Shown: positions 33,974 to 45,230 of the stretch, piece after piece
Layout: every line of letters starts with the position of its first letter
How positions within the stretch are numbered: position 1 is the stretch's first letter
From: Nocardia blacklockiae
GTDB lineage: Bacteria > Actinomycetota > Actinomycetes > Mycobacteriales > Mycobacteriaceae
Length of the DNA: 64,000 nt
Assembly: GCF_015477355.1 (NCBI RefSeq)
Contig: NZ_JADLRJ010000004.1
Location: 186,001-250,000, forward strand
Reading direction: 5' to 3'
Notes under the pieces: model-generated
Database searches by the model: none
What the model saw: only the letters and a program-made list of their open reading frames with translations
Told to the model about the DNA's origin: nothing
Position numbers and translations under genes: made by a program

Positions 33974-34347
33974 CGGCTACCTCCCCAACAGGCCGGGCCA
34001 GCCACCCGGCAACTCACCCGAGCACCACCCCCACGCTGACAAAACCCCCTGAACCCCCACCCCCCACCACAGAACACCAACCTTACCGACGAGTGAAATC
34101 CTCACCCCCACACAAACGTTCGAGCTCCCACCAAACCCCCAACCCCAAAGCCTTCAGCGCACCACACTCCACCCCAGCCTTCTCGGTGCCCCGCTCATCC
34201 CCAAAGTTCTCCACACATCCCACTCAACCCGCAAAGACTTCGGCACACCCCCCAACCCCAAGCCTCTCGGCGCGCCCTCAACACCGAAGTTCTAGACACA
34301 CACGCCTGTTGGGGGGAAGTGCTGGGAGTGAAGTGTTGAGTTTTGAG
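33974..34347. other. C/A-skewed non-coding stretch before repeat copy A
   Basis: No credible gene. The plus strand is strongly rich in C and A (runs like CCCCCACCCCCCACC). The segment after repeat copy A (34477-34566) has the mirror-image G/T richness, so the two flanks are roughly complementary. The ribonuclease promoter must lie at the left end. Confidence 0.6.
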
Positions 34348-34476
34348 CGGGCTGTATTTTTGGCCTCCGCTTCGCTGCGGCGGGTTTTCGGCGCCTGAGT
34401 CTCGGTTTTCGGGTACCGCCGCTTGCTCCTTCGTCGCGGCGCGGCGGCACCCGAAAACCGAGACGCGCCGAAAACC
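34348..34476 (-). repeat. Palindromic intergenic element, copy A
   Basis: Read on the minus strand: outer arm GGTTTTCGGCGC (34476-34465 partner at 34383-34394), middle 22-bp stem GTCTCGGTTTTCGGGT-CCGCC (34399-34420 with 34443-34464), loop with GACGAAGGAGCAAGC, a 4-nt bulge TCAG, closing arm, then a tail with a small hairpin and CCAAAAATACAGCCC. The single arm difference is a G-U wobble in this orientation. It lies just downstream of guaA. The same family occurs at 38604, 40611 and 46972. Confidence 0.85.
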
Positions 34477-34537
34477 TTGGGGGGTGGGGTGTTGGGCGTT
34501 GTGGACCTTGGGGTGGGGGGTTGGGTGTTGCGAACTA

Positions 34538-34563
34538 TGGGGGTGTGGATCCCCCCACCCCCA
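34538..34563 (-). terminator. Probable guaA terminator
   Basis: TGGGGGTG (34538-34545) pairs with CACCCCCA (34556-34563) around a 10-nt loop, 4 bp past the guaA stop on the minus strand. Short perfect GC stem; no T-run. Confidence 0.5.
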
Positions 34564-34566
34564 CCT

Positions 34567-36147
34567 TCACTCCCACTCAATAGTCCCCGGCGGCTTACTG
34601 GTCACATCCAGCACCACCCGATTAACCTCCGCAACCTCATTGGTAATCCGGGTGGAAATCCGCTCCAACACCTCATAAGGCAACCGAGTCCAATCAGCCG
34701 TCATAGCGTCCTCGCTGGAAACCGGCCGCAACACGATCGGATGACCATAGGTCCGCCCGTCCCCCTGCACCCCGACACTGCGCACATCGGCGAGCAACAC
34801 CACGGGGCACTGCCAGATCTGCTTGTCCAGACCCGCGGCCGTCAGCTCCTCCCGCGCGATAGCGTCGGCCTGACGCAACGTCGCGAGCCGATCCCGAGTG
34901 ACCTCGCCGACGATGCGAATGGCCAGCCCCGGCCCGGGGAACGGCTGACGCCCCACGATCTCCTCGGGCAGCCCGAGTTCGCGGCCGACGGCGCGCACCT
35001 CGTCCTTGAACAGCAACCGCAGCGGCTCGACGAGTTCGAATTCCAGGTCTTCGGGCAGGCCGCCGACATTGTGGTGGCTCTTGATGTTGGCGGTGCCGGC
35101 GCCGCCGCCGGATTCGACGACGTCGGGGTAGAGCGTGCCTTGAACGAGGTATTCGACGCCGGCGGCGCTGCCCTCCTCCGCGCCGGTTTCCTCGACGATC
35201 TGCGCGACGGCGTCCTCGAACGAGCGGATGAACTCGCGGCCGATGATCTTGCGCTTCTCCTCGGGGTCGGTGACGCCCTTCAGTTCACCGAGGAATTTGT
35301 CCACCGCGTCGACGGTCATCAGTTTCGCGCCGGTCGCGGCGACGAAGTCGCGCTGCACCTGTTCGCGTTCCCCGGCGCGCAGCAGGCCGTGGTCGACGAA
35401 CACACAGGTCAGCCGGTCGCCGATGGCGCGCTGCACGAGCGCGCCCGCGACGGCCGAGTCGACGCCGCCGGAGAGGCCGCAGATGGCGTGGCCGTCGCCG
35501 ATCTGCTCGCGCACCTGCTCGATCAGCAGGTCGGCGATGTTGGCGGCGGTCCACGAAGCGGGGATGCCGGCGATCTCGTGCAGGAACCGGCTCAGCACCT
35601 GCTGGCCGTGCGGGGAGTGCAGCACCTCCGGGTGGTACTGCACGCCGGCCAGCCGCCGCGCGCGGTCCTCGAAGGCGGCCACGGGCGCGCCCGCGGTGGT
35701 GCCGGTGACCTCGAATCCCGCGGGGGCGTCGGTCACCGCGTCGCCGTGGCTCATCCACACCGGCTGCACGGTGGGCAGGCCGCCGTGCAGGATGCCGCCG
35801 TCGATGTTGAGTTCGGTGCGGCCGTATTCGCGGGTGCCGGTGTGCGCGACGGTGCCGCCGAGCGCCTGCGCCATCGCCTGGAAGCCGTAGCAGATGCCGA
35901 ATACGGGCACGTCCAGGTCGAACAGCCGCGCGTCGAGTTGCGGGGCGCCCTCGGCGTACACGCTGGCGGGGCCGCCGGACAGGATCACCGCGGCGGGTTT
36001 GCGCTCGGCGATCTCCTCGACGGTCGCGGTGTGCGGAACCACCTCGGAGTAGACGCTGGATTCGCGCACCCTCCGGGCGATCAGCTGCGCGTACTGCGCC
36101 CCGAAGTCGACGACGAGGACTGGTCGCTGGGTTTCTGCCACCGCCAC
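34567..36147 (-). CDS. guaA: GMP synthase (glutamine-hydrolysing)
   Basis: A 526-residue GMP synthase that converts XMP, ATP and glutamine to GMP. The N-terminal class I glutamine amidotransferase has the nucleophile Cys in [11 protein letters not shown] and the His/Glu pair in [10 protein letters not shown]. The ATP-pyrophosphatase P-loop is [10 protein letters not shown] (about residue 228). The C-terminal dimerisation domain ends KPPGTIEWE, the universal GuaA terminus. The start is GTG 36147 (VAVAETQ). It forms the last step of the guanine branch, with guaB2 and guaB3 encoded 1-4 kb away on the same strand. Confidence 0.97.
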   Translation of the reverse strand: MAVAETQRPVLVVDFGAQYAQLIARRVRESSVYSEVVPHTATVEEIAERKPAAVILSGGPASVYAEGAPQLDARLFDLDVPVFGICYGFQAMAQALGGTVAHTGTREYGRTELNIDGGILHGGLPTVQPVWMSHGDAVTDAPAGFEVTGTTAGAPVAAFEDRARRLAGVQYHPEVLHSPHGQQVLSRFLHEIAGIPASWTAANIADLLIEQVREQIGDGHAICGLSGGVDSAVAGALVQRAIGDRLTCVFVDHGLLRAGEREQVQRDFVAATGAKLMTVDAVDKFLGELKGVTDPEEKRKIIGREFIRSFEDAVAQIVEETGAEEGSAAGVEYLVQGTLYPDVVESGGGAGTANIKSHHNVGGLPEDLEFELVEPLRLLFKDEVRAVGRELGLPEEIVGRQPFPGPGLAIRIVGEVTRDRLATLRQADAIAREELTAAGLDKQIWQCPVVLLADVRSVGVQGDGRTYGHPIVLRPVSSEDAMTADWTRLPYEVLERISTRITNEVAEVNRVVLDVTSKPPGTIEWE

Positions 36148-36420
36148 AGTTTAGTGAGCACGCCCGCGCCCGCTGTCCCCGGGCGAACCGGTCGGTGCGC
36201 GCCCCGCACATCCCCTCGCCGGGCACAGCGGCGGCCGCGGCTCGCCGTGTCGCCGCGCGACACGCCCCCATCGTGCCGTCGGCCCCGAATCCCGGTGCGG
36301 CACAAGCGCCCTGCTCGGCGAACCGGCAGCACCCCGGCCGCCGGTAAAGATCGCCGAGCGTCGCGGAACTGTCGCGCAACCCGGACATGCGGCGCTGCCG
36401 GGCCAGCTATCCTCGTGCTC

Positions 36421-37215
36421 GTGCCATTCGCCCGTGCGATCGATGCCGAGATCCATTACGAGGACAGTGGCGGCAACGGCCCGGTTGTGCTTCTCGGGCA
36501 CGAATTCTTCATGGACGGAACGATGTTCGCGTCGCAGGTTGCCGCCCTCGCCCCGGAGTTCCGCATCGTCGCGTGGGATGCGCGCGGGCACGGCCGCACC
36601 CGTGACAAGGGTTTGCCGTACACCTACTGGACCGCCGCCCGCGACGCGTTGACCGTGCTCGATCAGCTCGGCGTGGAACGGGCCGTGGTCGGCGGCACCT
36701 CGCAGGGCGGATTCAGCGCGATGCGCACCGCGCTGCTGGCCCCCGACCGGGTGGCGGCATTGATCTTGATCGCCACCGAGGCGCACAGCCCGACCCCGCA
36801 GGAGCTGGAGACCTCCCGCAAATTCCTGGACCGCTGGTACGAGCCGACGGTGCGCCAGGTGCTGGCCGAGCACCTGGCCCAGTGGCTGATCGGCGACGAC
36901 CCCTGGCATCGCGCGGTGTGGACCAAGCGCTGGCTGACCCGCGACCCGCACGCCACCGAGGTGGCGGCCGGCTGTCTGCTCGGCCGCGATTCGATTCTGG
37001 ACCGGCTGTGCGAAATCACCTGTCCCGCACTGGTGATCCATCCCACCCGCGCCGGTATCCCGGGCGCGCACGCGGCGGAAATGGCTCGCGGACTGCGCAA
37101 TTCGCGCTATCTGGAGATCGAGGGGGCCCATCAGGCGGTCAATATGACCCATCCGGGTCCGGTGAACGCCGCGATCCGGGAGTTCCTGCGCGGCACCGTC
37201 GTCCGGGCCGGCTGA
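36421..37215 (+). CDS. Alpha/beta hydrolase
   Basis: A 264-residue alpha/beta-hydrolase. It has the opening EIHYEDSGGNGPVVLLGHEFF, the strand-4 motif WDARGHGRT, the nucleophile elbow GGTSQGGFSA (Ser near residue 98), and a late GAHQAVNM providing His. GTG 36421 (VPFARAIDAE) was used; GTG 36415 is an alternative. It lies alone on the plus strand between guaA and guaB3, where M. tuberculosis has other genes, so it looks like a lineage-specific insertion. The 273-bp gap between it and guaA has no visible element apart from promoter space for both. Confidence 0.85.
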   Translation: MPFARAIDAEIHYEDSGGNGPVVLLGHEFFMDGTMFASQVAALAPEFRIVAWDARGHGRTRDKGLPYTYWTAARDALTVLDQLGVERAVVGGTSQGGFSAMRTALLAPDRVAALILIATEAHSPTPQELETSRKFLDRWYEPTVRQVLAEHLAQWLIGDDPWHRAVWTKRWLTRDPHATEVAAGCLLGRDSILDRLCEITCPALVIHPTRAGIPGAHAAEMARGLRNSRYLEIEGAHQAVNMTHPGPVNAAIREFLRGTVVRAG

Positions 37216-37220
37216 TCGGC

Positions 37221-38354
37221 TCAGGCGCGGACGGTGAGCCCCACCCGCTGGAATTCCTTGAGCTCGCAGTAGCCCGCCTTGGCCATCGAACGACGCAGTC
37301 CGCCAACGAGATTCACCGATCCCCAGGGATCGCTGGAGGGACCGTAGAGCACCTGCTGCAGGGTGGGGCGCTCGTCCTCCTCGGCGAATTTCAGTAGCGC
37401 GCCGCGCGGCACCGAGGGGTGCGCGGCGGCCGAGGGCCAGTACCAGCCGCGGCCGGGCGACTCCTGGGCCAGCGCCAGCGGGACGCCGAGCATGGCCGCG
37501 TCGGCGCCGCAGGCGATGGCCTTGGCCAGCTGCCCCGACGACACGATGTCTCCGTCGGCGATGACGTGCACGTAGCGACCGCCGGTCTCGTCGAGGTAGT
37601 CGCGGCGCGCGGCGGCGGCGTCGGCGATGGCCGTCGCGAGCGGGACGCCGATGCCCAGCACCTCGCCGGTGGTGGTGGCGCCCGGGGTGGAGCCGTAGCC
37701 GACGATGACGCCCGCCGCGCCGGTACGCATCAGGTGCAGCGCGGTGCGGTGGTCGCTCACGCCGCCGGCGACGACCGGCACGTCGAGATCGGCGATGAAG
37801 GTCTTGAGGTTCAGCGGTTCGCCGTCGCCGACGTGCTCGGCGGAGATGATGGTGCCGTGCACGACGAGCAGGTCGATTCCCGCCTGCACCAGCGCCGGGG
37901 TCAGCACCCGGGCGTTCTGCGGGCTCACCCGGACCGCCACCGTCACGCCCGCGGCCCGCACCTGCGCCACCGCGGCGGCCAGCAGGTCCGGCTGCATCGG
38001 CGCGGCGTGCAGCTGCTGCAGCAGCGCGACCGCGGCCTCGGTGCCCTCCTTCTCGGCCACCTCGACCAGCTGGTCGATCCGCGCGGCGACGTCGGAGTGC
38101 CGGGCCCACAACCCTTCCCCGTTGATGACCCCCAGCCCGCCGAGCCGCCCGAGCTCGATGGCGAACTCCGGCGAGACCAGCGCGTCACTGGGATGGGTCA
38201 CCAGCGGGATGTCGAACCGGTAGGCGTCCAGCTGCCAGGCCAGCGAGACCTGCTTGGACGACCGCGTCCGCCGCGAAGGCACGATGTCGACATCGTCCAG
38301 TTCATAGGTACGCCGGGCGGCCCGGCCCATACCGATCTCGACCATGTCGCGCAC
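37221..38354 (-). CDS. guaB3: GuaB3, IMP dehydrogenase-related protein
   Basis: A 377-residue IMP dehydrogenase homologue conserved in Actinobacteria next to guaB2. The TIM barrel is present (IVPSRRTRSSK, VVAGGVSDHRTALHL, GAAGVIVGYGSTPG). It lacks the CBS pair, and the catalytic loop that carries Cys in true IMPDH reads YGSTPGATTTG, so normal IMP dehydrogenation is unlikely. Its biochemical role is unsettled. AGGAGA lies 7 nt before the GTG at 38354, which favours this over the ATG at 38345 used in some orthologues. guaB2 lies 374 bp upstream, separated by repeat copy B. Confidence 0.92.
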   Translation of the reverse strand: MRDMVEIGMGRAARRTYELDDVDIVPSRRTRSSKQVSLAWQLDAYRFDIPLVTHPSDALVSPEFAIELGRLGGLGVINGEGLWARHSDVAARIDQLVEVAEKEGTEAAVALLQQLHAAPMQPDLLAAAVAQVRAAGVTVAVRVSPQNARVLTPALVQAGIDLLVVHGTIISAEHVGDGEPLNLKTFIADLDVPVVAGGVSDHRTALHLMRTGAAGVIVGYGSTPGATTTGEVLGIGVPLATAIADAAAARRDYLDETGGRYVHVIADGDIVSSGQLAKAIACGADAAMLGVPLALAQESPGRGWYWPSAAAHPSVPRGALLKFAEEDERPTLQQVLYGPSSDPWGSVNLVGGLRRSMAKAGYCELKEFQRVGLTVRA

Positions 38355-38603
38355 TGGTGTCTCCTAGCTGTCTCTTCTGACGGTCGCGGACCCGCGTCCG
38401 CTTCGGGTCCACCTGCACGGACGCTCCCATGATCCCAGCTCCCGCCACAAGCCGTGACTTCGGGGGCAACCATCCCCCTAGCGAATCATCCAATGACGCC
38501 CCCCGAACCCCCGAGCCCCACGCCCGCGCCCGCCGACAGCCCCCGGCCCGCCGGCCCCCCCAAAAAACCAAGTTCCCAAGCCCCCCAACACCTCAACCCT
38601 CAA

Positions 38604-38728
38604 GGTTTTCGGCGCGTCTCGGTTTTCGGGTGCCGCCGCGCCGCGACGAAGGAGCAAGCGACGGCACCCGAAAACCGAGACTCAGGCGCCGAAAACCCGC
38701 CGCAGCGAAGCGAAGGCCAAAAACACAG

Positions 38729-38729
<1 letters not shown>
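38604..38729 (+). repeat. Palindromic intergenic element, copy B
   Basis: Outer arms GGTTTTCGGCGC (38604-38615) and GCGCCGAAAACC (38686-38697). Middle 20-bp stem 38616-38635 with 38662-38681 (GTCTCGGTTTTCGGGTGCCG). A 26-nt loop carries GACGAAGGAGCAAGC, and TCAG forms the bulge. The tail ends CCAAAAACACAGC, whose last base is the first base of the guaB2 stop codon complement. The preceding 140 bp (38460-38600) is C/A-rich and gene-free. Confidence 0.88.
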
Positions 38730-40741
<2,012 letters not shown>

Positions 40742-40784
40742 TCAGCGCTGGCGCAGGTACCCCTGTTCTGCGTACCGTGGGATT

Positions 40785-41198
40785 GTGCGTGACCATCTAC
40801 CACCTGGCCTGCCGCCGGATCCGTTCGCCGGAGATCCCTCCGACCCGTCGGCCGCGCTCGATGCCATCGAGCCGGGGGAACCGCTGGATCCTCACGAGCG
40901 CCTAGCGGTCGAGGAGGATCTCGCCGACCTCGCGGTCTACGAGGCGCTGCTGGCGCATCGCGGCATCCGCGGGCTCGTGGTCAGCTGCGAGGACTGTCGG
41001 CAGGACCACTATCACGACTGGGACATGTTGCGCGCGAACCTGCTTCAGCTACTGGTCGACGGCACGGTGCGCCCGCACGAGCCCGCCTACGACCCCACCC
41101 CGGAGGCCTACGTCACGTGGGACTACTGCCGCGGGTACGCCGACGCCTCGATGAACGAGGCCCTGCACGGTGACGGGTTCGAGGGCTTCGACGCCTGA
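40785..41198 (+). CDS. DUF5319 family protein (Rv3412-like)
   Basis: A 137-residue acidic cytoplasmic protein, with GTG start VRDHLPPGLPPDPF. The conserved part contains LVVSCEDCRQDHYHDWDML, with two Cys and a His-rich stretch that could bind metal, and ends MNEALHGDGFEGFDA. In M. tuberculosis the equivalent gene also lies between guaB2 and the sigD/rsdA pair. Function unknown. The four Asp/Glu-rich segments give it a strongly acidic charge. Confidence 0.82.
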   Translation: MRDHLPPGLPPDPFAGDPSDPSAALDAIEPGEPLDPHERLAVEEDLADLAVYEALLAHRGIRGLVVSCEDCRQDHYHDWDMLRANLLQLLVDGTVRPHEPAYDPTPEAYVTWDYCRGYADASMNEALHGDGFEGFDA

Positions 41199-41393
41199 CG
41201 CACGACCGCCCGATCGCACACATCGCTGAGCGGATGCGCGCTCACCCGGGCCCGCATCCCGCTGTGCGGCACGCCCCGCACGCCTCTTCCGCATGCGCCC
41301 CATCGGTTTCCGCACGTCTGCTCACCGCGCACGGCGAATCTCGTTTGCGCACAGCCCTCGTCCAGACGGACAGCTTTCGGACAGACAACAAAG

Positions 41394-41415
41394 CCGACCG
41401 CCGGGAGGCGATCGG
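41394..41415 (-). terminator. Terminator of the sigD-rsdA operon
   Basis: On the minus strand CCGATCGCC-TCCC-GGCGGTCGG forms a 9-bp stem with one G-U pair, followed by CTTTGTTGT. It lies about 55 bp past the rsdA stop. Confidence 0.7.
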
Positions 41416-41469
41416 TTGAGGTGTTGTGATCCGGTTGTGCGAGGGCTTCGCTGCGTCAGGCCACCGGCG

Positions 41470-42603
41470 CTACTTCAGACCGCCCGGCAGCGAACCACCC
41501 GGCAAGGACCCGGCAGGCGGAAGGATGGCCGTGGGCACGCCGATGGACGGCACCGTCGGCCGCGCGGTGGGCTCGACGGGCCGCCCGCCCGGCTGGCTCG
41601 GCGGAAACGCCGGAACCCCCGTCGAGCCGATGGTGGTCGGCACGACGGTGGGTTCGACGGTCGGCGGTTCCTGCGGGAGCGTGGTCGGCCGCCCGGTGGT
41701 CGGTTCCGCGGGTTCCGTGGGCAGCGACGGTGTGGTGGGCACCGTGGGCTTGGTGACCGGGCCCGTATTCGGCTCGCTGGGGTCGGTGCCGAGAGTGCGC
41801 GGGTCGAAGGTGGTGCTCGGCTTGGTCCCGCTCTCGCCCGGCTGTTGCGTGCCCGACGTCCCGGAGGACGGCAGCTGCGGCTTGCCGGTGGACTTCGGCT
41901 GGCTGGGCGGCGTCAGCGTGGCCGCGATATCCGGCGCGATGGTGTTCAGCTGCGCGTAGAGCTGATTCCAGCGCTCCTCCAGCTGATTTCGCCGCTTGCC
42001 GTCGTCGACCTGGGTGGCGGTGTTGCGCGAACTGGCCAGCAGCGCGCTCGCCTGTTCCACCCGGCCCTGGTCGATCAAGGTCTGCGCCTTGGTCAGATCG
42101 TCCTCGGCGCGCTGGGCGATGGTGGTCTGCGCCTGTTGGCTGAACACCACTTCCTTCACCCGCCACAGCGGGTCGCCCGGCTGCGCACTGTAGGAAAACG
42201 CCGTCATACCGCCGAAGATCAAGGCCAGCGCCGCGGCCGCACCCATGAGGGGACGTACCAGCCGGAGATGACTTCGCCGCGCGACGTTAACCCTCGCCTG
42301 CCGCGCGCCGATTTCCTGATTGACCGCCGCGACAACAGCATCCAGATCCGGCCCGGCCGGCAACGCCTCCTCGACAATCTCCGCGCGCCAGTTCGCGAGC
42401 AAGGTCGCGAGCTGGAACTCCTCGGTGCTGTCGGTCGTTACCGGTCCGTCGCCGGCGATGGCGTCGATCAAGGCATCGTCGCGGCGCACCGCGGCGATGT
42501 CGACCGGTCCGCTGTCCCCGGATGCCTCGGCGTAGGGATCGCTGTTGTGCGATCCAAGCCGCGCCTTCCAGTCGCCCCGACCGCGCTCGCCATCCCTAGC
42601 CAT
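41470..42603 (-). CDS. rsdA: Anti-sigma-D factor RsdA
   Basis: A 377-residue membrane anti-sigma factor. The N-terminal cytoplasmic sigma-binding part has PVDIAAVRRDDALIDAIAG, typical of RsdA. One TM segment (LMGAAAALALIFGGMTAFSYS, about residues 120-140) is followed by a helical stretch (DDLTKAQTLIDQGRVEQ) and a long Pro/Thr-rich extracytoplasmic tail of roughly 150 residues. Start ATG 42603 overlaps the sigD stop by 8 bp. In mycobacteria RsdA is degraded by ClpXP after cleavage to free SigD. Confidence 0.9.
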   Translation of the reverse strand: MARDGERGRGDWKARLGSHNSDPYAEASGDSGPVDIAAVRRDDALIDAIAGDGPVTTDSTEEFQLATLLANWRAEIVEEALPAGPDLDAVVAAVNQEIGARQARVNVARRSHLRLVRPLMGAAAALALIFGGMTAFSYSAQPGDPLWRVKEVVFSQQAQTTIAQRAEDDLTKAQTLIDQGRVEQASALLASSRNTATQVDDGKRRNQLEERWNQLYAQLNTIAPDIAATLTPPSQPKSTGKPQLPSSGTSGTQQPGESGTKPSTTFDPRTLGTDPSEPNTGPVTKPTVPTTPSLPTEPAEPTTGRPTTLPQEPPTVEPTVVPTTIGSTGVPAFPPSQPGGRPVEPTARPTVPSIGVPTAILPPAGSLPGGSLPGGLK

Positions 42604-43174
42604 ACATTTCACCTGCCCTCGCCACTTGTGACTTCAGTTTCGCGAGCGCCCGGTGCTGGGCCACTCGTATAGCTCCCGCCGTACTGCCCACGGCGACAGC
42701 AGTTTCTTCTGCTGACAGACCCATGACCAAACGCAGGATCAGGATCTCTCGATGCTTCTCCGGAAGCGTGGCCAGCAGACTGTTCATCTGCCGGCTGGTT
42801 TCGGAATCGAGAGCGCGCTGTTCCGGCCCCTGGTCGGTGGATATGACATCTGGTACTTCGGCCATCGCATCCGCCTTGTTACGGGCGGCATTGCGATGGG
42901 CGTCGGCGACCTTGTGCGAAGCGATTCCATACACGAAGGCCATGAACGGTCGCCCCTGGTCCTGATAACGCGGCAGGGCGGTCATCACGGCCAGACAGAC
43001 CTCCTGCGCAACGTCGTCCGCGGAGAGCTGCCCACGCTCCGCGGATCCGATCCGCGCACGGCAGTAGCGGACTACCAGCGGGCGGATGATCTCCAGTACC
43101 TGGGCTAAAGCCGAACGATCGCCCTGCGCTGCGGCAGCGACGGCGGCGTCCAACTCCTCGCCCGTGTGCGTCAT
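42596..43174 (-). CDS. sigD: ECF RNA polymerase sigma factor SigD
   Basis: A 192-residue ECF sigma factor. Region 2 spans VRYCRARIGSAERGQLSADDVAQEVCLAV and PFMAFVYGIASHKVADAHR; region 4 spans LPEKHREILILRLVMGLSAEETA and AIRVAQHRALAKLK. The start MTHTGEELDAA at 43174 follows a roughly 120-bp promoter gap. Its product is held by RsdA, encoded downstream with an 8-bp overlap. In mycobacteria SigD controls stationary-phase and ribosomal/lipid genes. Same-strand upstream gene 43295-44275 may be read through. Confidence 0.94.
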   Translation of the reverse strand: MTHTGEELDAAVAAAAQGDRSALAQVLEIIRPLVVRYCRARIGSAERGQLSADDVAQEVCLAVMTALPRYQDQGRPFMAFVYGIASHKVADAHRNAARNKADAMAEVPDVISTDQGPEQRALDSETSRQMNSLLATLPEKHREILILRLVMGLSAEETAVAVGSTAGAIRVAQHRALAKLKSQVARAGEMYG

Positions 43175-43294
43175 CGTCAGAGATATTCCTGGCGTTACAA
43201 GTGGCACGGTCGGTTCTTGACCAGTGCTTCCGCCGGTCGGCGGAACGGCTCCAACAATAGCGGCTTCACAACGCGCGACGGGCAACACCTGGGA

Positions 43295-44275
43295 TCAGCC
43301 ACTGCCGGGAACCTCGCCGCCGGAACGCAATACACCGCCTCGACCGGCCATGTCCTGCGCACATGCCCTGGCCTCGGCCGCCGCGGCCGCCGCCTCGGCC
43401 CCCGCGGCGACACCCGACCGCAGCAGCGCACAGGCCCAACGCAACGGAACCAGTCCGTTTTCCCGGCTCTGGGAGGAGACGGCGGCGGCGGATGCCCGAG
43501 ACTGTTCCAGATCGCCTGCGGCCGCCGCCGCGGCAGCGACGAGTAGACGGGACTTGACGCGATGGCGCACCGACGGGCCACGCTCCGCGAGCGCGAGCGC
43601 GGTGTCGGCGTAGCGCAGCGCGGTCTCGGCAACCAGCCCCGCGCCGGGCGCGGCGAGCGCGGTTTCGGCCGCCACCCAGTACCAACGCACGAGAACGCGG
43701 GATCCCACGGCCGTGACCGGCCAGGTCGGGTCCGATTCCGGTGTCGCGTCCCCACCGCGCGGTGCGGCATCCACTTCGGGAAAGCCGGGCGGAAACTCAC
43801 CGAGATAGGTCTGGCAACGTTTCAGCAGCCGGGCCGACAACTCCGGCCGGGCGGTTCCCAGCGCATCGGCGGCCAGCCCGGTCAACGCGTCGCAAACCGC
43901 TTCCCGGCGGGCCGCCGACGCGGTTCCGGCGGTCGTGGGGTCCGGCGGCAGTACCAGGGCGAGGGCGTGGCCGTCGAGCCCGGCCGCGCGGGCGTGCCAG
44001 CCGAGCTGCCGCAGCAGCGACGCCCGGGTGCTGGCGGCCAGCGAGCGCAGCACCGGATCACGGCTGTCGCGGTGGGTGCGGCGCAGTTCGGCCCGGGCGG
44101 CGGCGTAGCGGCCCTGGCCGCCCAGAACGACCGCACGCAACCAGGATTCGACGGCGTCGCCGGCGGCGGGCAGTGCGGCCGCCGCGAGGCCGGGACGGTC
44201 GCCGAAGGCCGCCCGGGCGAGTATCGCGTGGCGGGGGTGCGCGGCCGGGTCGGGCAGCGCCGAGAAGTGTTCCAC
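43295..44275 (-). CDS. Conserved helical (TPR-like) protein, Rv3415c-like
   Basis: A 326-residue Ala-rich, mostly helical protein with GTG start. Repeating Ala/Leu/Arg pairs (YAAARAELRRTHRDS, ALRYADTALALAERG) suggest TPR-like helical hairpins. No catalytic motif is evident. M. tuberculosis has an uncharacterised gene, Rv3415c, at the same place between sigD and whiB3, so it is a conserved member of this neighbourhood. Function unknown. Confidence 0.78.
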   Translation of the reverse strand: MEHFSALPDPAAHPRHAILARAAFGDRPGLAAAALPAAGDAVESWLRAVVLGGQGRYAAARAELRRTHRDSRDPVLRSLAASTRASLLRQLGWHARAAGLDGHALALVLPPDPTTAGTASAARREAVCDALTGLAADALGTARPELSARLLKRCQTYLGEFPPGFPEVDAAPRGGDATPESDPTWPVTAVGSRVLVRWYWVAAETALAAPGAGLVAETALRYADTALALAERGPSVRHRVKSRLLVAAAAAAAGDLEQSRASAAAVSSQSRENGLVPLRWACALLRSGVAAGAEAAAAAAEARACAQDMAGRGGVLRSGGEVPGSG

Positions 44276-44936
44276 CGCCGCACTTTATCCGGCGGCGCGG
44301 CAACCGCGGCCGGACCCCGAAACGACCCGCGAGCAACCTTTCAGCAAGAAGAATGCGGCCGAGATGTTTCCATCTCGTAAAACCGTGATCGGCAATCACC
44401 CAGCACGTACGTTAGGAATTTGTATGCTTTTCGGATAATTAACCTGGGCGCCGCGACGCGGCCATCTGAACAACGCCCGTTTTCGTCGGATCCGTGGCGC
44501 CGGTCACATACCGCACGCTACGCCGACGATGGAACGAGCATGCTTTTCTTTTGCCCAAATACGCCATGACCAGGCCTTTTATGACACATCACAGGGCGTG
44601 ATAGGAGAACAGCGGTACTGGCCAACCGATCAGTATCGCTATGGGTGGCCCGGATGTAAATAGCTGGAAGGTTAAATCTCGGAGCCACCGCTTTTGAAAT
44701 CGTCGCCAGGGAAACTATTGACTCGATTTCGCTGTGCGTCCTAACGTACGACATCGCCGTCGTCGGCGCCGCGCGAAATTGTGGCGACCACGAACTGCGA
44801 TCGCCGGAACTCCGGCGACACGGTCCGAGCCCGATCTCGGCGAGGTCTCACCCCGCCACGCCGCGGGCTCGGACAGACCGCTGCTGACAAGCACCGCTCG
44901 ACAATGCCGACGAGCTCGCACCACTAGGAGTTCACG
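44276..44936. other. 661-bp regulatory gap upstream of whiB3
   Basis: No convincing gene. The segment 44340-44760 is clearly less GC-rich than its surroundings (for example TTCGGATAATTAACC, GAAGGTTAAATCTC) and short ORFs in it lack ribosome-binding sites. It contains a sigma-70-like promoter at 44718-44747 and would give whiB3 a leader of about 180 nt. Confidence 0.6.
44718..44747 (+). promoter_or_regulatory. Candidate sigma-70-type promoter for whiB3
   Basis: TTGACT (44718-44723), 18-bp spacer, TAACGT (44742-44747). The -35 is near consensus and the -10 acceptable. The predicted start leaves a leader of about 180 nt before the ATG at 44937, long for this genome and room for control. Confidence 0.5.
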
Positions 44937-45230
44937 ATGCCCATGCCCACCCACCTCCCCGGTCCGAACGCCGACATCTGGGATTGGCAGATGCGCGGTT
45001 CCTGCCGCGGTGTGGACTCCTCCGTATTCTTCCATCCCGACGGCGAGCGCGGCCGCGCCCGCGCGCAGCGGGAGTTGCGCGCCAAGGAGATCTGCCGCAC
45101 CTGCCCGGTGCTCATGCAGTGCCGCAGCCACGCGCTGAAGGTCAGCGAGCCCTACGGGATCTGGGGCGGCATGTCGGAGACCGAGCGCGAGATGCACGCC
45201 CGGCGCAACCGCCGCCGCGTCACGGTCTGA
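44937..45230 (+). CDS. whiB3: WhiB3 redox-sensing transcription factor
   Basis: A 97-residue WhiB-like protein. The four 4Fe-4S ligands are Cys23, Cys53, Cys56 and Cys62 (C-x29-C-x2-C-x5-C), followed by the G-I-W-G-G turn at 74-78 and a basic C-terminal AT-hook-like region RRNRRRVTV. The position upstream of groEL1/groES and downstream of sigD matches whiB3 in M. tuberculosis. There WhiB3 senses redox state and directs lipid metabolism. AGGAG is 6 nt before the ATG. Confidence 0.92.
   Translation: MPMPTHLPGPNADIWDWQMRGSCRGVDSSVFFHPDGERGRARAQRELRAKEICRTCPVLMQCRSHALKVSEPYGIWGGMSETEREMHARRNRRRVTV

Noticed and set aside
34348-34476. Simple rho-independent terminator of guaA
   Set aside because: A separate short hairpin follows the stop directly, and the long nested stems with conserved loop, bulge and tail recur at three other places, including opposite to gene direction, so a repeat family is the better call.
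34423-37215. A 930-codon plus-strand ORF spanning guaA and the hydrolase
   Set aside because: Only its last 264 codons (from 36421) are a real hydrolase; the rest is the antisense of guaA, open because of the high GC content.
44518-44754. Minus-strand 78-codon ORF in the whiB3 upstream gap
   Set aside because: No Shine-Dalgarno, no family resemblance, and codon use unlike the neighbours.
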